Assembly (NCBI GenBank): GCA_019828595.1
Contig: JAHQRK010000001.1
Location: forward strand, 4,340,001 to 4,404,000
DNA: 64,000 bases
DNA from: Aphanomyces cochlioides
Lineage: Eukaryota > Oomycota > Saprolegniomycetes > Saprolegniales > Verrucalvaceae
Direction of reading: 5' to 3'
The position numbers and the translations under genes are program-made. Below the pieces are notes generated by a model. It saw only the letters and a list, made by a program, of their open reading frames with translations, was not told the DNA's origin and ran no database searches. Shown here in pieces: positions 9,601 to 20,214 of this stretch. The stretch's first letter is position 1, and each line of letters begins with the position of its first letter.

Positions 9601-12600
9601 GCCTTGAGGCTGTAGGCTGCGTGCCCTGCCAAGAGGGTTCAATAAGAGTGGAAGTGGGTTGAGGCGTTGACGGATAGATGCCGATGGCATATCATCCTGG
9701 GGAGGCCGTTCGGTAGACCATGGAAGAGTGGATTGGCGGAGTGCATGCCGGGAAGGCTGCTGGGTAAGAGGGATCGATGACCATATGGGCTCAAAATTGG
9801 TAAGTTGTTGTGCCGTCCAGCCAAAGCGGAGACGGAGCGTCTCAAGGGAGAGGAGTTGGGTGCCACGTTCATTGGTGATGTCGCCGAGCCAGCGGACCTT
9901 TAGCCTGGAGGCTTTATTAAGTTGCAGAAGCTTGGAGCTCAGTTGTGGGGCGAGGTGCTTCCAAATAGACTGATCACAGGGACGTGTCGAGAGGCATTGG
10001 GGGGGAGAGCGCCATGTGGCATGGATAGTGTATTTGTGGGCAGAAGCTGCTGCGATTCGTATCGTCGTGCCCAGGAAAGACTGATCCGAGGATGGCGGTG
10101 ATACCGGAGAGGCGAGTGGGTGATGAGTAAGCCCCATCTGGATTTGATACGTTTCCATTGCATCCATGAGGGCATCGTAGGCTGGGGAGCCGATATCGTT
10201 GGCAATGCGGAGTACATGGTACATCCGTTGGCTTCGAATGAGGTGGAGGGGTGAAAGGTAGAGCATGAAGGATTTATCTGCCCCAAAAACTCCACCAGAG
10301 GCATATTTGCCTGTGAAAATATTGGATGTGGTAGCACGGTGCTGGATGCCTGCGTAGGATGTGGCTACATCGAGGGCATCATCTACAAAGAGCAGGCTGC
10401 CGATGGACCGTTGGGTCAAGCCATCGGTGTGTTGGTGATGTACGAGTTTGACGGGATCTAGCCCGCATTGTTGTTGCTGTTGGAGGATGTCCATGTAGGA
10501 GCCGATGCGCATGACTGCCAGGATAGAGCCTTGCCCAAGGCCAAAATCTCGGTGGCCACCATCCACCCAGCCAAAGGCAGTGTGGATATCAATTTGACTG
10601 GCTCCGAGGAAATGAGCCATAAGTTTTCGTGGCGTCGGTGGTACGCCCAGTTTAAGGTAGACATATTCCATGACCCATGAGGGAACCCGATCAAAGCATT
10701 TGAGGCAATCTTTGGATGTAAGAAAGAGTTCTGAATTTGTGCGCTGAGCGCGGTCAATGAGAAGCGATGTCAAGATGACCGCATCTTGGACTGTGCGGTC
10801 CTTTTGGAATCCATGTTGGAGGGGCTCATTGGGTATGATCGGAGTAATATAGTCCCGTATGACCATGAAAAGACGGCTTGTGAAGGCACTTTGTACTGTA
10901 ATGGGACGCCAGGGTGGTAAACCGGGATCGAGATTTACGATGCCATGGGCTGTGTCAGATTTAGCGAGGTATAGCATCTGTTTGCGGCCCAGGCAAGGGG
11001 GAACACAACCAGTGCGGAGGATGGTGTTGATAATAATGCGTTCACGCTCGCGTATGGCCGGGGGGGCTGCGATCCATAGTTCTTGAGAGACACCACCATA
11101 GCCAGGTGCAACATGTTTACGGAGGTACCGGTCACAGCGTTGCTGCATCTCAGGTGTATAGACATATATGTCCCATGTACATTGATCCCCATGTAGGAAA
11201 CCGGGGGCGATATGTTCCGGTCGGTGCATGTCATGCAGTAACCATTCACGAACGAAGCGCGGCGCCTGAGGCAGTTCCGTGGGTGATAGTGTGGAGAGGT
11301 GGGCAGGACGCTCGGTGCGCTCTGTCGGGGGTATCCAATTGTCAAGGAGATGTTGGAGCGCTGCCGTTACATCCGCTTTGTTTTCAGAGTATGTCCGTGT
11401 ACCGTCAGGGTGGTCAACCATAGTACTGCGGATGGACATTGGAGGCGTGGGTCGCCCGAGGGCATTTTGGAGAAATTGTCTCGTGCGGTTGCCCGTAAAA
11501 AGTTCCGTTCGATAACGTTGTGCAAAAAGGCGCTGAGCCGTGGTCCGCCAGCGGCGTCGACTGTTGTAGACGCTGTGCCAATGTGTCCAGCCCGTAAGGA
11601 GCCACATGCGCCAATGACCAATGGAGGCTTGTGGGTCAGTTGGTCGGTTGGTCAATCAGTGGTGCAATGTTAATGCCTTTGAGGCATGAGGGGTGCCTTT
11701 CGGGAGCTTGGCTGGATCGCGAACCCATTTGGGCCATTGGATGTTGTCCGCTAGACCAATGATATCAGGAATTGATAGCTCGTGATCCGCGAGGAGACGA
11801 AGGATGTAGCGCCTTTGCGCCATGCAGCGGTTGGAGCGTTTAATAGCTGTTGCTCGATTGATGGCTCGTTGAGTTTGGCTGGTCTCACCCCAAAGGCTTT
11901 TGGCGCTACCATATAAAATAGCGTAGAGGTTGTGCATGGCGGTTTCCAGCCAGTGGCTGATAACCGCAGGGTCATCCTCGGTGTCTGCTAACGGAGGAAT
12001 CAACGGCGGAAGTTGCAGAGATTGCATAAGATGGGTCGTGTGCATTGTGAATTGTGCCAGTTCTGTGGCAGTAGCATTGCGTGTGTTGACCACACGGATA
12101 GGGCAGACCCCTTTGAGTTGAGAGCTGGAGGTCCAGTGTAGGTCGAGTGCGATTTCCGCGATAGGCGTGCCAATGTGATCACTGGAGTGTAGTGAGCCGA
12201 TCCAGATGCCACTGGCTTGAATGCGATGGGCCGCATTGGTTTGAATGAAGATGTCATCAAGTGCTACAGCGGTGCCAGCCCTGGCATATGTATACCGGGG
12301 TAACTGCGGGTGGACAGAGCGGAAAGTAGACGTCCAGTTGTGGAGTTGTTGCCAGGATTCGAAAGCTTCGCCAATGGCCGTGCTGGCCCTGGAGCGCTGG
12401 GCTGGGCTGGAACGATCCAGGGGATTAGTGCCATAGGTGTTGAAGTCTCCCGCTAGCAGGACTAATGTGCGTGGCGCTGGTGGCGGTGTGTGCTCCGCTA
12501 GCCAGTCCCATTCTTGTTGCGTTTCCGTGCGGCATGTATGAGGCGATACCGGGCAGTATGTGCCAAGGAGTGTTAATTTGCCTCGTTGGCCCAGTCGGAA

Positions 12601-13214
12601 GTGGATTGCAATGCTAAGCCCCGAGGGTGAAGATGTGGTAGCTGTGAGCTGAAGTCGCGCGTGCCACCGTTGGTAGTCGTAGAGGATCGCTACCCTGCCA
12701 GCGCTGAGTGTGGTAAGGCCCGGCCTCAATGAACCATTAGTCTGGGTACACCAGATGTGGAAAGGCTGGGCGCCAAGGTCTGCATCTGCCAAAATAGCGA
12801 AGTCGAGCTGGTGCGCTATGAACCAGTCACCGAGTTCGGCGTGGAGTTTGGTCTTGGTGTTTTGTTGATGTTGATTGTGGCGATGCGTAATGTGTTTTCA
12901 CGTATAGCGGGAGGGGGGACCGGGTGTCCAAGATACGATTCATATAGACGCGCTTCACGCGTGCGGATTGCATCGGTCGGGGACCAATCAGTGCCCAGTT
13001 GCGGCGGGATTAAGTGGTGTTTGACGGGCCTCCATGGCTTCCGGCGATGTGGACCCCGTTGGGAGCGGCGTGCCATGGCCTGTATGGGCGAAGTCGCTTG
13101 AAGGCGATGGTCGCTGCATTCTGAGTTAGCAGAGTCATCAGAGGAAGGTGGGCCAGTGTGGCCAAAGGAGATAGTGTCCATGAGAGGTAGGTCGAGGCCT
13201 GGAGCCAGCGGCAT
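6692..13214 (-). pseudogene. LINE ORF2: endonuclease, reverse transcriptase, zinc finger, RNase H; three lesions
   Basis: The start (13214) opens a basic N-terminus leading to LRIATININ, the beginning of an exonuclease-endonuclease-phosphatase domain; a 1-base frameshift near 12860 then moves to the frame with FAILADADLG, AGDFN and SSDH (catalytic His near the end). An in-frame TGA (11656-11658) separates this from the RT block 11655-7114, whose residues give D316, the GLGQGSIL motif (about 372-379) and FVDD (423-426). A Cys/His cluster (839-865) follows, then RNase H with D896, E944, D964, H1016 and D1038. An 11-G run (7242-7252) shifts the frame; the adjacent frame continues to 6692. No copy of this ORF2 can be made from one frame as read here. 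Confidence 0.85.
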
Positions 13215-13351
13215 GGCATGTTGGAGAGTGTGCGAGTGAGAATGTGATGCGGTTACACCAGTAAAGAGGAATGATAGGAGGAGGAACCATGTGTATATAA
13301 ACGGCCTGGGAAGGTAAAAGGACGCCGGCGGCTGAATGCGACGCCCTTGCT

Positions 13352-15997
13352 TTAGTTTCGCTGAGGGTTATTAGCTGGTGGAGCAGACGGAGCTGGAGCT
13401 GACGCGGCTTGCGTGAGTAGTGCAATGGCTTGAGCGATGTTGGCCTTCATGGCTAAGCGATCCTCTGCTGCTTGGGCTTGCACGCGTGCTTGCTCCTCCA
13501 GCGCCTGTTGGGTGGTCGAATGTTGCGCTGCATGAGTAGCCAGTTGCGCTGCTTGTTCTTCGAGTTGCGCTTTTTGAGCCATGTTTTCCGCCTTGACCTT
13601 AGCGAGTTCGTCTCTGTGGCGTTTAGTTTCCGCTTCCACTCGAAGAAACCTTTCTTGCAGCCGTCGAACATCGGAGAATGCCAGAGCATTGCTCGCAGGG
13701 CCAGTGGGCTTGGTGGCCACCACCTGGGCTGGGCCGTGACTGGCGCTACGGCCTTTCTGTGGCGTGGAGCGGCTGCGGCCCGAGCGTGCTTGGCTAGGTC
13801 TGGTGTCTCGTCGGGGGTCATAGGGGGTGCTGGGAGCTGGTACAGCTTGTGGTCGTAGTGGTCGACCATGGTCGTCGAGTTCTTGAAAAACGGTGCATTC
13901 GGAGGCTTTGTGGCCAAGACGACCACATTCATGGCAGGTAAGGAGCGCTGAAGATGGCGGCGGTCGCTGAAGCGGGCCAGTGAGGGCCGAGACTGCGAGG
14001 ACATAGCCTTGAACGACCAAGGGGTCAGTGCGCCAAGCTTGCCAGGCAATATCACGGATTTCGGAGTTGTAAAAGGTAATTGTGGCAACTGTGCCGGTGA
14101 TGTCCACATCAGTTTTGTCAAAGACTTGTTCTGCTAGCACGATGGCAATGTCCGCTGCCCGGATGGTTGGAGGAATGGGAGACAGGCGAAGTTTCGTGTC
14201 ACGGAGGTGACTGTTGGACGGAAGGACAGGGTTATAGAAGATTTGAGAGGGCTGATCCCAGTGGAGCTCGCTGAGCGGTCGAAGTTGAAGGGAGTTAGGA
14301 ACGTCTTCATGTGTGCCTTGGGAGCGTCGGAGGGCATGGTAATTGGCATAAACCAGTTCTGTGAGAGCTTGATTGGGGAACATCACACGGAATTTGAAGA
14401 GTTTGTCGGTCCGACGGTTGATACACCCGATGCTGGGCCAGCGTTCCATGCGGCGCGTGTTGTCTCCATTTCTGGAGTGACTGCAGACAATGTAATCAGG
14501 AGCGCCCAGTGCGCGGAAGGCCATGCGAAGGTCATTTGGAGACATGTAGTCAGTGTTGGAGTATTCCAGCTGATTGAGACTCTGGGGAGGATCGGTGTTG
14601 GCCGCGTGTTGGTAAGAGACCATAATCATAGCCTTAGGCAAGAGCATGTATCCACGTTTGGCCACCGACCAGGCCTCAATATGGCGTTCATTGGGTGTAC
14701 CCATCAGGACCGAGGCCGAGCCTGTGAGAGGCATGGGGAACGTAATGTTGAAGAAATACTTGCAGTCGGATGTGATTTCCTCGCGGAAGTTGAGGATGTT
14801 GTATCTTGAGGCGTCGTCGGGATTGAGATGGAACAAGAGTGTGTTGGTGGATTGCGCAAAAGCGGTTTCGATGTTGTTGATCTCTTCATCTGTGAGCACA
14901 GGGAAAAGTTCGTCTTCGGCATCCCAGAAAATGGCGTCGTTCTCATAGAGCATGGGCGGATGGCACTCATCACGAATTTCTTCATGGCCCGGGCGCTTGG
15001 GAGAGGGAGATGCGCCAGAGGGCTGCTGGTCGTGGGACGTGCCGTGTGGCTCAGGCGCCTGCATATCTTCATCTTGATGCGTGTCCGCCATAGTGTTTGC
15101 GTTGTGAGGGGTTGGCGCGCGTGTTGGCGTGGGTGCTGGCAGCGCAGGAGGTAGTGTTGACGGAGCAGCGACCGGTGGGGTAATGGGTGCAACGCGCTTG
15201 GAAGAACCACTGTCCACATCCTCATCGCGTTTGCGTTTGCGATAGTCTTCAATTGAAATGATAGAGCGTGGGTCTGGCGTACTCGGTACTGAGGCCTCAG
15301 GCTGTGTAGTGCTGGTTGCTGCAGCCAGTGTTGGAACTGCGGTCGGATGAGCGGCAGAAGCCTGAGCAGCCTGTGTGGGTGGGATACCAGCTGGTGCTTC
15401 TTGGGCCGGGGGCGGTGTCGAGGCGGGTGGCATGGGTACGTCGGGTTGAAAACTGGAGTTGGGGGAAGGAGGTGATGCCGACGGCGTGTGGGACAGGGAT
15501 GTAAAGAGGGGGAAAAGAAGAGGCAGTGGTCGTTGGAAGAGCGGAAAGAGCCGTTGGTGTTGATGCTCCCTGAAGGGACGTGCTGGTGAGGTGGTCGGAG
15601 GATGTGGCTCGTCAAGCCAGCTGCCAGGTGGGTTGGTAGAGGAGGGAGGTGAGGGAGGGTGTTGGGCTTGACAGGCCGGTGATGCCGGGTCTGCTGTAAC
15701 CTTGTGGCGTGGCGGCGGTGGGTCGCGCCCGTTGGATAGGTCTTCGGTATGGTTGCTGGAGGACTGGGAAGTCGCAGGGGGAATAGTGGAGGTGGCATCG
15801 ACTGCCGGGGGTACGGGTGGTGATGGTGCTATTGTCTGTTGCCGTAGGCGGAGTCGTTGACTATGGCGCCGGGTTGGGGACAGCACGCAAGTCAGTTTAG
15901 GACGTAGATCTTGATCTGGTGGTGCTGCTGGCGGCCGGGGTTGAGGCAGTGTCGTGTTGGCCAGCGGCGGGTCTGGCGGAGGGTCCGATGCGCCCAT
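13352..15997 (-). CDS. LINE ORF1: Pro-rich protein with CCHC zinc knuckle and C-terminal coiled coil
   Basis: An intact 881-residue frame starting 41 bases inside the 5' end. Residues 1-330 are Pro/Ser/Thr-rich and probably disordered; a basic patch (YRKRKRDED) lies near 255. The middle is globular and ends with a compact segment before CHECGRLGHKASEC, a C-x2-C-x4-H-x4-C knuckle at about residue 700. The C-terminus (about 775-870) is an Ala/Gln/Glu-rich coiled coil. ORF1 proteins of this type bind element RNA. A coiled coil after the knuckle is a less common order. Base use is GC-rich and unlike the flanking MULE, as expected of a separate element. Confidence 0.85.
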   Translation of the reverse strand: MGASDPPPDPPLANTTLPQPRPPAAPPDQDLRPKLTCVLSPTRRHSQRLRLRQQTIAPSPPVPPAVDATSTIPPATSQSSSNHTEDLSNGRDPPPPRHKVTADPASPACQAQHPPSPPSSTNPPGSWLDEPHPPTTSPARPFREHQHQRLFPLFQRPLPLLFPLFTSLSHTPSASPPSPNSSFQPDVPMPPASTPPPAQEAPAGIPPTQAAQASAAHPTAVPTLAAATSTTQPEASVPSTPDPRSIISIEDYRKRKRDEDVDSGSSKRVAPITPPVAAPSTLPPALPAPTPTRAPTPHNANTMADTHQDEDMQAPEPHGTSHDQQPSGASPSPKRPGHEEIRDECHPPMLYENDAIFWDAEDELFPVLTDEEINNIETAFAQSTNTLLFHLNPDDASRYNILNFREEITSDCKYFFNITFPMPLTGSASVLMGTPNERHIEAWSVAKRGYMLLPKAMIMVSYQHAANTDPPQSLNQLEYSNTDYMSPNDLRMAFRALGAPDYIVCSHSRNGDNTRRMERWPSIGCINRRTDKLFKFRVMFPNQALTELVYANYHALRRSQGTHEDVPNSLQLRPLSELHWDQPSQIFYNPVLPSNSHLRDTKLRLSPIPPTIRAADIAIVLAEQVFDKTDVDITGTVATITFYNSEIRDIAWQAWRTDPLVVQGYVLAVSALTGPLQRPPPSSALLTCHECGRLGHKASECTVFQELDDHGRPLRPQAVPAPSTPYDPRRDTRPSQARSGRSRSTPQKGRSASHGPAQVVATKPTGPASNALAFSDVRRLQERFLRVEAETKRHRDELAKVKAENMAQKAQLEEQAAQLATHAAQHSTTQQALEEQARVQAQAAEDRLAMKANIAQAIALLTQAASAPAPSAPPANNPQRN

Positions 15998-16038
15998 GTG
16001 CGGAGTACCACTTGTGGGTCACACAGCAAATTTGGGAA

Positions 16039-16054
16039 TTGATTTCGTGTTCAT
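16039..16054. repeat. LINE target-site duplication, 5'-end copy
   Basis: TTGATTTCGTGTTCAT, identical to 6520-6535; on the minus strand it is coding sequence of the MULE transposase. Confidence 0.92.
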
Positions 16055-16606
16055 GACACCGAGCAGTTTTTGCTGCACAGGAGTAAGGCCGTCGTCAGGC
16101 CAAGATAAACAAGCATCTCTAGTACAGTAGTGTGACATGTATTCATTCGCGTCCTACCTTCTTTTGTTGATATTCTTTAATAAGTGTAACATGTACAAAA
16201 AATGCAAGGTCACAGCGTCAGAACTGCGAACTTCTTCACCAATCCAATTGTTCGCGGATTCGGCGAGGTTAGATGTTACATTATCGAATGTTGCACGGGG
16301 AAATGCATACGTAACCCAGTGCTCTAGCGGGATTTGCCTCAAATACTCCGCCGCATCTATGAACAAATTGTCGGATTGAGCATACAAAGTCAATAGCATA
16401 CATGAATTCATCGAACGAAGTCTTTCGTGTATGCGCTCAAATGTTTCGACACTGTCGGATCTGGCAAGTTTGTATATTGTCGCAACTTGGTCGTCAGGAA
16501 GTCGCAGTCCACCCTGAGCGTTTATGTTTGCTACAATGTGACGCATACAATATCTGTGAGGTACATCAGGGCACACATTGGAGCACGCCTGAATTAAACC
16601 TAACAA
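16055..16606 (-). CDS. MULE transposase, third catalytic residue and exon disrupted by the LINE
   Basis: It contains HRYCMRHIVANIN and SNLAESANNWI; the Glu of NLAES is the usual third catalytic residue of MULEs. After NINKRR a GTAGGACG ... TACTAG stretch (about 16154-16116) looks like a 39-bp intron. The next exon reads WPDDGLTPVQQKLL and runs straight into the LINE target site (16039-16054), continuing beyond the LINE at 6519. The LINE therefore interrupts a coding exon. All pieces fit one ancestral protein. Confidence 0.75.
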
Positions 16607-16838
16607 AAAATTTATTAGTCACTTCGTTTACATGCACATATGTATTGGCATATGTCATTCAACTATAATGGTAAAGTATTCAAACGTAAAATACAATACA
16701 AAACAAAACAAACAAAATATACTAGTACATCACTGTATTCAGCAAAATGTGCCCATACATATCAGGAAATGCCAGTACATAACAGTACACAAAAGAAAAC
16801 ATCAATATTGACTTGACTATATCGACATATAACATGTA

Positions 16839-17320
16839 TTATTTACCATTTTGACGATCTGATATAACAACCGAGTCCGCTCCAAGAATGCCTGAGCACC
16901 TCAATTTTTTCAAGAACCATGTCCAGTGAACGGCGTTTTCGACAGGGACAATAGCTATACCTACGAGAGGTAAGATTGCCTCCAAATCACCAGATCCTAG
17001 CACAATAACGTGATTATTTGGATCTTTTGCTGCAGCAACGAGGAGTGTTCCATTAATGTTCATTAGGTCCTTGAAATGAGTTCCTACCAATGATTTGAAA
17101 ACAAATAATATATTTTGCACACACCATCAATTGCAATGACGTTTTGGCAATAAACAAAGGCGGAAATACAAAACGACGGGATGAAAACACTTCTGTAGAA
17201 ATGACCACAAAGTGTCTCGACATCTGCGAGTGAGCCAGGATTAGCATCGGCAACTTGGTGCAAATAGTGTTCAAGTTTCTCGAACGAAGCGTCAACATTT
17301 CCATACATGGACCGGATCAA
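16839..17320 (-). CDS. MULE transposase, DDE core (first two catalytic Asp)
   Basis: Two coding blocks join across a short GT-AG-like gap. The block at about 17320-17135 reads MYGNVDASFEKLEHYLHQV ... VIAIDG, where ASFEKL..YL and NPGS are typical of the segment before the first catalytic Asp. After a putative intron starting GTGTGCAAAAT and ending in TTG/AG, the block at about 17085-16839 reads GTHFKDLMNING and ends near VVISDRQNG. IDGTH and ISDR supply the first and second Asp; W-x-WFLKKL between them is a MULE signature. Confidence 0.75.
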
Positions 17321-17589
17321 TTCACGTTTTGCTCTGCTTGCACTTGAAGTTGAGATGATTTGTCCATGCTCCAGCTGAAAGAGGTCGATGATAAACTGTC
17401 CCGTGAGATGTCTTGGGTCTGTGGTAAATTTGTCAGTGTACTTTCAAAGTGTTTCCAATATCTACTTGTTGCGCAAGTTAAATCACAATTTAGATCACAT
17501 AATACTATAATGAATCAGAATGCACATGTATTAAGCACAACATATATGTAAATAACGGCAAATAACAGAAGATAACAGTAAAACACAGT

Positions 17590-18069
17590 TCATATCAGAC
17601 GATATGGTTTGTACACCAAACACACAGCATAAACAGACGTGCAACGTACTGTGTCATGTGTCATCCCAGGGTGATGTCTTGCTGATTTTCCTTGAAACAA
17701 AGGGTGACTATGCATGAGATTCATGGCTGTGATCGTGACCGAACCGTCCTTCTTCTTGTTCGCACGCACAAAGAACTCGCAGTGAGATGCAGTGCATATC
17801 CAACGAGCGTCAGCCGCACTTTGGTATTTTTTTGCCACGTGGAAGCCTTGTTCTAGGCTGAGTTGATCAAGAGCCGACCTGACATATCTTAAGCTCCCAA
17901 AATTGTGCTTCTCCACGGAATTGATTATTTCATCGACGACAAATCCATCGATTGTCTCAACGGGCGGTGCTGTGAGCTTGTGTTTGACCGCTGCCAGCAA
18001 GTAGTCTTCAGACACATAGGAAGGCATTGTCACCTTGAAAACTGGTCCGCCCCACGCACAAATCAACAC
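17590..18069 (-). CDS. MULE transposase, N-terminal DNA-binding segment
   Basis: First coding block of the transposase, near the right terminal repeat. It contains W-x-C-x4-C (ARWICTASHCEF) followed by the pair H-x-H (MHSHP), the WRKY-GCM1/MuDR-type zinc-binding arrangement of MULE DNA-binding domains. The exact start is uncertain; an ATG at about 18027 (MPSYVSEDYL) is plausible, as the region before it is rich in stop codons. The next coding block begins near 17320 in another frame, so an intron or decay lies between. Confidence 0.7.
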   Translation of the reverse strand: MLICAWGGPVFKVTMPSYVSEDYLLAAVKHKLTAPPVETIDGFVVDEIINSVEKHNFGSLRYVRSALDQLSLEQGFHVAKKYQSAADARWICTASHCEFFVRANKKKDGSVTITAMNLMHSHPLFQGKSARHHPGMTHDTVRCTSVYAVCLVYKPYRLI

Positions 18070-18123
18070 TGCAAACTTATCCGTATTTTTTATTTTTATC
18101 CGGATATACTTGTTTTAGGTAAT

Positions 18124-18176
18124 TATCCGGAATCCCCGAGAGCGGGTGTCCAACACCCGCTGCCGGGGAATTCCTC
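18124..18176 (-). repeat. MULE right terminal inverted repeat with internal hairpin
   Basis: Inverted copy of the left end, without the 21-base insertion; the AGCGGGTGT / ACACCCGCT stem is present and perfect. Confidence 0.85.
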
Positions 18177-18186
18177 AAGTCTTAGG
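18177..18186. repeat. Target-site duplication of the MULE, right copy (AAGTCTTAGG)
   Basis: Identical to 4656-4665, directly outside the right terminal repeat. Confidence 0.88.
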
Positions 18187-18236
18187 ATAAGATAATTAAC
18201 TTTTTAACATGGAATTGAGCTCGTGGTTTGAACATA

Positions 18237-18831
18237 CTACTCTGGTCCGCATTATGAGCAACATTTGGATTACACAGTATTTGACACATTTTTTTTGTAT
18301 ACTTCATTTGTGACACTGGGCACTATTTAGTGCCAACGTAGTTGATGAGAGCAAGATTGTCGTCAATAGCTGGTTGTTGGAGCTGTTAAGAGGTCTATTT
18401 AGCTTCACATAGACGGTATACAACCCGTAGATCTGACAGGGTTCCTGTCTGATGATTAAATAGAGCTTGAGAAACTCAAACCTTACCATTTAACAGCGTT
18501 TGTGCTGTGATGAACGTATTGTGTTTCCGAGCGTCAATTCTAGCTTGACCACAATGTAGTACAAAGTGTGCTTTACTTAATTACTCTCTCTCATAAGTCT
18601 AAGCTTCGTCTATTTGATGGCGCACATCATAATCTACTGGTCGTCAAATTTTTGGAATTTTTAGACTTCTGTCATTTCACAACCAGAACTCCGTTTGAAG
18701 ATCAAAAAGTGTCCAATCAAAGCTCTTTTTCTGCTCTGTTTTATAAACCAATCAGCATCGATTTTACTGTAGAAACAGCCTTAATCCACCAATTATACCC
18801 CAAATGTTGCTGATATTATGGACCAGAGTAG
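18237..18831. mobile_element. TA-flanked MITE (Tc1/mariner-type ends), 595 bp
   Basis: Both ends start CTACTCTGGTCC and share a second block AGCAACATTTGG about 20 bases in; about 32 bases align in inverted orientation. TA dinucleotides flank the element at 18235-18236 and 18832-18833. No transposase is encoded. The class is inferred from the TA duplication. Confidence 0.7.
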
Positions 18832-18833
18832 TA

Positions 18834-20214
18834 TGCTTCAAGAGTATACATGCAGAACGTGATACCATAACATGGGGAACGAAAATCGACGAAGTGGTGA
18901 TTTTGTCACATGGCACAGAACGTGTGAACCACGCGATAGCATAGTAATTTGACGAAGAGTTGCTGTGTTTGAGTCGCTGAAAACACAAAATGATATCCTT
19001 TCATTAAATATAAACGTCTTGGTGGATGTAGCCTCTATTGTGTTGACCTTAGTTCTATCGGCTCACGATCAAATGGTCATCGTTCGACGAAAGCACCAGC
19101 GCGGTCACTATTATCCAATTGACACAAGGTAAAGTAGATAGAACGAAATCATTGGTTAAAAAGATGGAATATCTCCACCGAGATACGATTTCCGATGATA
19201 AGTCATTCATTCCACCTGAATGTACCTACTGGTCGAAGACAATGGTCATTGTTTTAATGGCCAATGCTCCCTTGTAAGCTTACCATGAAAAGACTCATTA
19301 GTGTCAAGGCAGGTGCAGCGATCTGAAAAATGTACACTAGCAATGTCTTACCACGACTCGTTTGCAGCGACCAGCAAGAGAACAGTACATATCCTTGCTT
19401 CACCTCTCATTGTGAGCCTCTGGTCGTTGTTTCAATGTATGATCCCCATCGACGCTAGCTATGACACTGATGAGTCCCATGGCACAACGCCGAGTTCTGC
19501 CGTTGAATTGTGTCGGATCACAAAGAGCGACTCCATGGAATACTTGGCGCGCTCAATGTACAGCAATATTTCAATAGAATGTCGCTGTGCTTGACACATT
19601 CATTGACCATGTTCATCGTCGATTCGCTGCTCTGTGACTTGAAGAAAGCACTTAATTTGTATCCTTATGGGTGAGTGAGGCTTTAACTTGGCTTTTTTCA
19701 CTCGACTCAAGAAGCAGGCATAGCGAGGAGTAACATTATACAATGCTCCTTACAAGACACAGAGCGCATTGACAAGGCAATTCCTCATTGACGACAGCGC
19801 GTCATTTTTGTCGGGGAAATGGCCAAGACGAAAAGTAGGGATCTCACTCGAGTCCCAGTTGTCTTTCCATCGCTTCGACAGCTCGCCTACTGATTTGACC
19901 CGTCTGCTTGGCGCTACCATTTCGATACTTTGTTGAAGATTCACCCTTGCTGTGCTCAGACGGCTGTCGGTGCAACCATCTTCTTTTTCACCCTCGTTTC
20001 ACTGAAGTCTGGACATCGAAGGTCTATCAATGATCCGCGACAACTGAAGCGACAAAGTTGCCTCGTGAAACGCATGTAACTGGTTGTGCATTATGTTTTG
20101 CACACTAGTAGCAAATGCGAGATTCAAATCAAGCCACATTATATATCATAGAATTGCAATTGCCCATCGGAGTATGTGTCATCTTTTCCTCTCGACCTTT
20201 TAGGCAAACAAAAT
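18834..20214. other. Unannotated stretch, no gene recognised
   Basis: Open frames of 60-100 residues occur on both strands, with no domain, signal peptide or repeat that supports any of them. Composition is near the window average. Confidence 0.35.

Larger units (their letters stand above)
6536..16038 (-). mobile_element. Full-length non-LTR (LINE) retrotransposon, 9,503 bp
   Basis: Flanked by a perfect 16-bp duplication TTGATTTCGTGTTCAT (6520-6535 and 16039-16054). On the minus strand it has a 41-base 5' leader, ORF1 (15997-13352) with zinc knuckle and coiled coil, ORF2 (13214 to about 6692) with endonuclease, RT and RNase H, a short 3' UTR and a tail of repeated TAACAAA at the 3' end (6536-6550) instead of poly(A). 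RNase H plus apurinic endonuclease places it with I/Tad-type clades rather than R2/CRE; the exact clade is not determined. Confidence 0.93.
4666..18176 (-). mobile_element. MULE (Mutator-like) DNA transposon, interrupted by a LINE
   Basis: Both ends carry GAGGAATTCCCCGGCAGCGG in inverted orientation, and the element is flanked by a perfect 10-bp direct repeat AAGTCTTAGG (4656-4665 and 18177-18186), within the 8-11 bp range of MULE duplications. It encodes, on the minus strand, a MuDR/MULE transposase with N-terminal DNA-binding region, DDE core and SWIM zinc finger, plus a plus-strand ORF at 4971-5519. The LINE at 6536-16038 splits it; without the LINE and one TSD copy the element is about 3,992 bp, a normal MULE size. 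Confidence 0.9.

Noticed and set aside
7114..11655. Taking 11655 as a genuine start of the LINE RT gene
   Set aside because: The codon is TTG directly after an in-frame TGA; the same frame is open upstream with the endonuclease, so this is one gene with a stop codon.
14207..14809. Plus-strand frames of 100-200 codons inside the LINE
   Set aside because: They mirror ORF1/ORF2 on the opposite strand and show no independent domain.
18568..18813. Short frames inside the 18.2-18.8 kb MITE as genes
   Set aside because: They lie within a non-coding element with TA duplications and lack any motif.
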